From assembly GCA_025210795.1 (NCBI GenBank), contig JAOAQZ010000044.1, forward strand, positions 42,213 to 106,212: DNA of 64,000 nucleotides, written 5' to 3'. The notes beneath the pieces are model-generated. The model did not search any database, was not told where the DNA came from, and was given only the letters and a program-made list of their open reading frames with translations. This stretch comes from Cohaesibacter sp. (GTDB lineage: Bacteria > Pseudomonadota > Alphaproteobacteria > Rhizobiales > Cohaesibacteraceae). Shown one piece after another: positions 62,101 to 64,000 of this stretch. Numbering within the stretch: position 1 is the first letter of the stretch; the number at the start of each line of letters is the position of its first letter. A program made the position numbers and the translations under genes.

Positions 62101-64000
62101 TAGATGGCGGCGATGGGGCCGATATTCTGGATGGCGGCGCGGGCATTGACGTGGCGGATTACAGTCGATCAGCCTCTTCGGTGACCGTCAATCTGCAAAC
62201 CCAGGCCGGAGCGGGCGGCAGCGCAGAAGGGGACAATCTCCTTAATATCGAAAATCTGCAAGGCTCCCTCTATAATGACACGCTGTCAGGCGATGACGAG
62301 GTCAATGTCCTAAGGGGCGATCAGGGGGATGACCGCCTGATCGGCAATGGCGGCAATGATACGCTGGAAGGTGATGAAGGCGACGATATTCTGGTCGGCG
62401 GGGCCGGAGCTGACGTCATTCGTGGCGGCACAGGCGTTGATACGGTCGACTATTCCCAGTCCGGCAGCTCGGTTACCGTCAATCTGACCAGCCAGACTGC
62501 TTCGGGTGGCGAAGCAGATGGCGATACCATTTCCGACATTGAGAATGTCATCGGCTCTGCGCAGGATGATATCCTGATTGGCGATGCCGGAGCCAACCGG
62601 CTGGATGGCGGCGCGGGCAATGATACCTTGACGGGTCGTGCCGGTGCCGATGCCCTGATTGGTGGCTCTGGCGTGGATACCGCCGATTACGCCACCTCGG
62701 ACGCGGCGGTGAATGTCTCTTTGAAAAATGGCACCGCCTCGGGCGGTCATGCGGAAGGGGATACTCTCTCAACCATCGAACGGGTGGTTGGTTCGGCCCA
62801 TAATGATACCCTTGAAGGCGACGACAGCGCCAACACCCTGATCGGTGGGGACGGGAATGACACTCTCTCTGGCCTGATTGGCGATGACGTGTTGCAAGGC
62901 GGTGATGGCGATGACACTCTTGCTGGTGGTATTGGCGCAGACACCCTTGAAGGGGGCGCTGGCCAGGATAGCCTCGACTATAGCCAGTCCAGCGGTGCGG
63001 TCACCATTAATCTGGCCACCAATAGCGCCAGTGGAGGTGATGCTGACGGCGATACCTTTACAGACATAGAAAATGTCATTGGATCTGATGGCACTGATGT
63101 CCTGACCGGCGATGCCTCTGCCAACACATTGCGCGGCAATGGCGGACAGGACCGCCTGATCGGTGGCGCGGGAGATGACAGCCTGTTCGGGGATGCCGGA
63201 GATGACCATCTTGTCGGCGGGGCCGGAGCAGATAGCCTGACAGGCGGCCTTGGAGCCGATACCGCGGATTATTCTTCGTCCAGCGCAGCAATCTCTATCA
63301 ATCTCTTGGCTGGTACGGCCTCAGGAGGCGATGCACAAGGCGATACCTTAAGCGAAATCGAAAATGTCACAGGCTCGGCCCATAACGATAGCCTGATCGG
63401 CGATTCCAACAGCAATATCCTGCGCGGGGAAGCAGGGGACGACACGCTGATTGGTGGCGAAGGGGCTGACCAGCTTATTGGCAATAGTGGGGTCGATACC
63501 GCCGACTATTCAGCCTCTCTCGGTGCGGTTAATGTGCAGCTTGATGCCAATATTGCAACAGGGGGCGATGCGCAAGGGGATAGCTTCTCAGGAATTGAGA
63601 ACCTGATCGGCTCATCAGGATCAGATATCCTCATCGGAGATGGCTCGGTCAATGTGCTGACCGGCGGCGAGGGCAGTGATACTCTGCGTGGTCGTGCTGG
63701 CGATGACACCCTGATCGGCGGTGATGGCAACGATATTCTGGAAGGTGGCGCGGGCAGCGACAGCCTGCAAGGGGGCGCTGGCCTCGATACCATTGACTAT
63801 TCCAGCTCCGCCGATGGAGTTGCCATCCATCTGCAAAATTCAACTGGCGTTGGCGGCGATGCTGATGGCGATACCTATACCTCGATTGAAAATGTCATCG
63901 GCTCCAGCCGCAATGACAGCCTGACCGGCAATGCGAGCGATAACACGCTGACCGGTGGTGCGGGACAGGATGATCTGCACGGCCTTGCAGGGGATGACAC
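59103..64000 (+). CDS. giant RTX (hemolysin-type Ca-binding repeat) surface protein, C-terminal part beyond window
   Basis: An open frame runs from TTG 59103 to the last base, with 1,632 complete codons and no stop. The N terminus is a charged, disordered Lys/Glu/Gln/Asp-rich 100 residues. A beta segment follows at about 105-200 (FIEKPEAGETKVVSVDQSD, VDLIIEFADGGKLILLEFG) like the N-terminal module of alphaproteobacterial RTX adhesins. Then come a Gln/Ser-rich linker (about 205-300), a region of unassigned beta character to about 505, and continuous RTX blocks (GGxGxDxLxG nonapeptides). An in-frame TGA at 59085 leaves TTG 59103 as the only nearby start; no clear ribosome site precedes it. A type I-secreted calcium-binding adhesin or matrix protein is likely. 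Confidence 0.9.
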   Translation, partial: MTKGEEQKIQSKAATAEEANAKDQEGNGQEGNRAPKDAATQDAAAKKGAVNDKADSKDATQEIDAEPTGAIAKSGEKGEKPDGAQQGQKEGQTAVAASALVKKANLSGDFIEKPEAGETKVVSVDQSDAIQFAFDLNGVNVHLSDVDLIIEFADGGKLILLEFGMHAVSDIAPTIQFEEFEITAQDLLAKVGEFKPSEVSQKMNFSTAQAEQQEQQDQQATPQEQAVEVVQVETVQNQSQNVGPGKFKIDAEEDRRSIEEKLANKKSDEDASSSQTSSSTSTSDASNVASTENPGILDLSAAELEIELFGITQQETTTLSDGTTRIYGATALPPADTDSSYPAQAAVETITGTAGNDLIYADSPTLAPMGASARMLEVKAIMPDTGWVPQSAKVTGLPEGFSVIGATEDSAGNFDVIIDPNKPLESQIQLQYALPEEGATPNDNGFESEFTLNIEYTVRNGSGDLGRTAGTAKFGIRQVNNASDAEHIDTVTGDEVYVLNSNPPGNIVNAGAGDDKIVAAVGTDNIDGGAGYDTLSYDTSRSGVTVDLQSGAASGGYASNDVFSNIEALEGSRFNDTLSGDGGDNRLTGGAGADTLDGRGGTDEADYSASNAGVTVDLEAGTGLGGHAAGDSLANIENVTGSDHDDTLIGDASANVLKGGEGDDTLVGKGGADRLEGGEGSDTADYSSSASAITINLDTNTAFGGDATGDVLVDIESIVGSSSDDVLIGDAESNNFQGGAGNDRLSGLGGADKLEGGAGDDILEGGEGADSLIGGAGSDTVSYASAQSAVTVNLGLGSGSGSDAQGDIYTEIENVEGSTFGDQLTGDDGANILDGGAGNDVLRGGAGADELRGGAGTDTVDYSSSSVGVSIDIANSLASGGDATGDTFSDIENVIGSEQNDSLLGDAGANELVGGAGNDVLTGREGGDRLVGGSGVDTADYSTSASAVTVNLGTATGSGGDADGDTYLSIENLSGSDHNDTLIGSASANRLSGGQGDDTLDGGDGADILDGGAGIDVADYSRSASSVTVNLQTQAGAGGSAEGDNLLNIENLQGSLYNDTLSGDDEVNVLRGDQGDDRLIGNGGNDTLEGDEGDDILVGGAGADVIRGGTGVDTVDYSQSGSSVTVNLTSQTASGGEADGDTISDIENVIGSAQDDILIGDAGANRLDGGAGNDTLTGRAGADALIGGSGVDTADYATSDAAVNVSLKNGTASGGHAEGDTLSTIERVVGSAHNDTLEGDDSANTLIGGDGNDTLSGLIGDDVLQGGDGDDTLAGGIGADTLEGGAGQDSLDYSQSSGAVTINLATNSASGGDADGDTFTDIENVIGSDGTDVLTGDASANTLRGNGGQDRLIGGAGDDSLFGDAGDDHLVGGAGADSLTGGLGADTADYSSSSAAISINLLAGTASGGDAQGDTLSEIENVTGSAHNDSLIGDSNSNILRGEAGDDTLIGGEGADQLIGNSGVDTADYSASLGAVNVQLDANIATGGDAQGDSFSGIENLIGSSGSDILIGDGSVNVLTGGEGSDTLRGRAGDDTLIGGDGNDILEGGAGSDSLQGGAGLDTIDYSSSADGVAIHLQNSTGVGGDADGDTYTSIENVIGSSRNDSLTGNASDNTLTGGAGQDDLHGLAGDD
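60640..64000 (+). repeat. array of 13 RTX block repeats
   Basis: Each block reads (A/V)DYSxSxxxVTVNL, then SGGDAxGDTxxxIENVIGS, NDxLIGDAxANxL and a run of GGAGNDxLxG nonapeptides. Tyr codons of the DYS motif lie at 60711, 60921, 61158, 61449, 61686, 61923, 62160, 62451, 62688, 62979, 63270, 63507 and 63798. The spacings are 70, 79, 97, 79, 79, 79, 97, 79, 97, 97, 79 and 97 residues. The array continues past the window. Confidence 0.92.

Noticed and set aside
62310..63209. Several 60-146-codon frames on - within the RTX region
   Set aside because: They are mirror frames of the low-complexity Gly/Asp repeats and have no independent support.
60640..64000. CRISPR-like or satellite DNA array
   Set aside because: The periodicity is that of coding RTX nonapeptides in one open frame; the repeats are degenerate at the DNA level and there are no spacers.
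1..64000. tRNA, rRNA, insertion sequence or prophage genes
   Set aside because: Reading the spacers on both strands showed no tRNA-like T-arm sequence, transposase motif or phage gene.

Overview
The window looks like a chromosomal segment of a marine alphaproteobacterium, probably Hyphomicrobiales and perhaps Cohaesibacter-like. The evidence is the complete sodium-pumping NADH:quinone reductase, moderate GC with an alphaproteobacterial protein style, DUF995-like small secreted proteins and a giant RTX surface protein. The genus is inference only. I see no rRNA, tRNA, CRISPR array, insertion sequence or prophage.

Layout. 1-3.6 kb: partial LysR regulator divergent from a hotdog thioesterase, a MATE efflux pump and a small membrane protein. 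3.6-11.2 kb: the Na+-NQR module, with nqrABCDEF on + and the maturation genes nqrM and apbE on -. 11.2-15.6 kb: TauE-like exporter, enoyl-CoA hydratase, two small secreted proteins and a LuxR-type regulator. 16-25.5 kb: a glycine/serine block on - (glyA, AGCS symporter, universal stress protein, gcvH, gcvP, sdaA) headed by a divergent XRE-cupin regulator; gcvT is absent. 25.5-27.5 kb: DsbA-family protein, DUF533/TerB-like protein and a conserved small membrane protein.

27.5-35 kb: a six-gene - strand operon. It holds a HAD-UbiA fusion, a DprE1-like oxidase, an SMR/ArnE-like four-helix protein, an extended SDR, a class III aminotransferase and a polytopic GT-C-like protein. Together these read as synthesis, flipping and transfer of a polyprenyl-linked pentose or aminopentose. 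This is the best candidate for an undescribed envelope-modification system. 35.3-42.3 kb: an acyl-CoA catabolic locus with a TetR regulator, MDR dehydrogenase and acyl-CoA dehydrogenase on -, divergent from a biotin-dependent acyl-CoA carboxylase on +, with a palindromic operator candidate between them.

42.3-50.6 kb: cobalt-type nitrile hydratase (alpha, beta, accessory) with a His-rich alpha N terminus, formyl-THF deformylase, and a branched-chain-amino-acid-type ABC importer whose two permeases are fused. 51.2-57 kb: ferredoxin-NADP reductase, GntR regulator, Asp/Glu-racemase-family protein, ProC and a ThDP-dependent enzyme; the GntR and ThDP promoters share a TCTGTRTACA element. 57-64 kb: a TolC-family lipoprotein divergent from a giant RTX protein that runs off the window. 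That gene begins at TTG 59103, is open to the last base, and carries 13 block repeats whose spacings differ only by whole nonapeptides.
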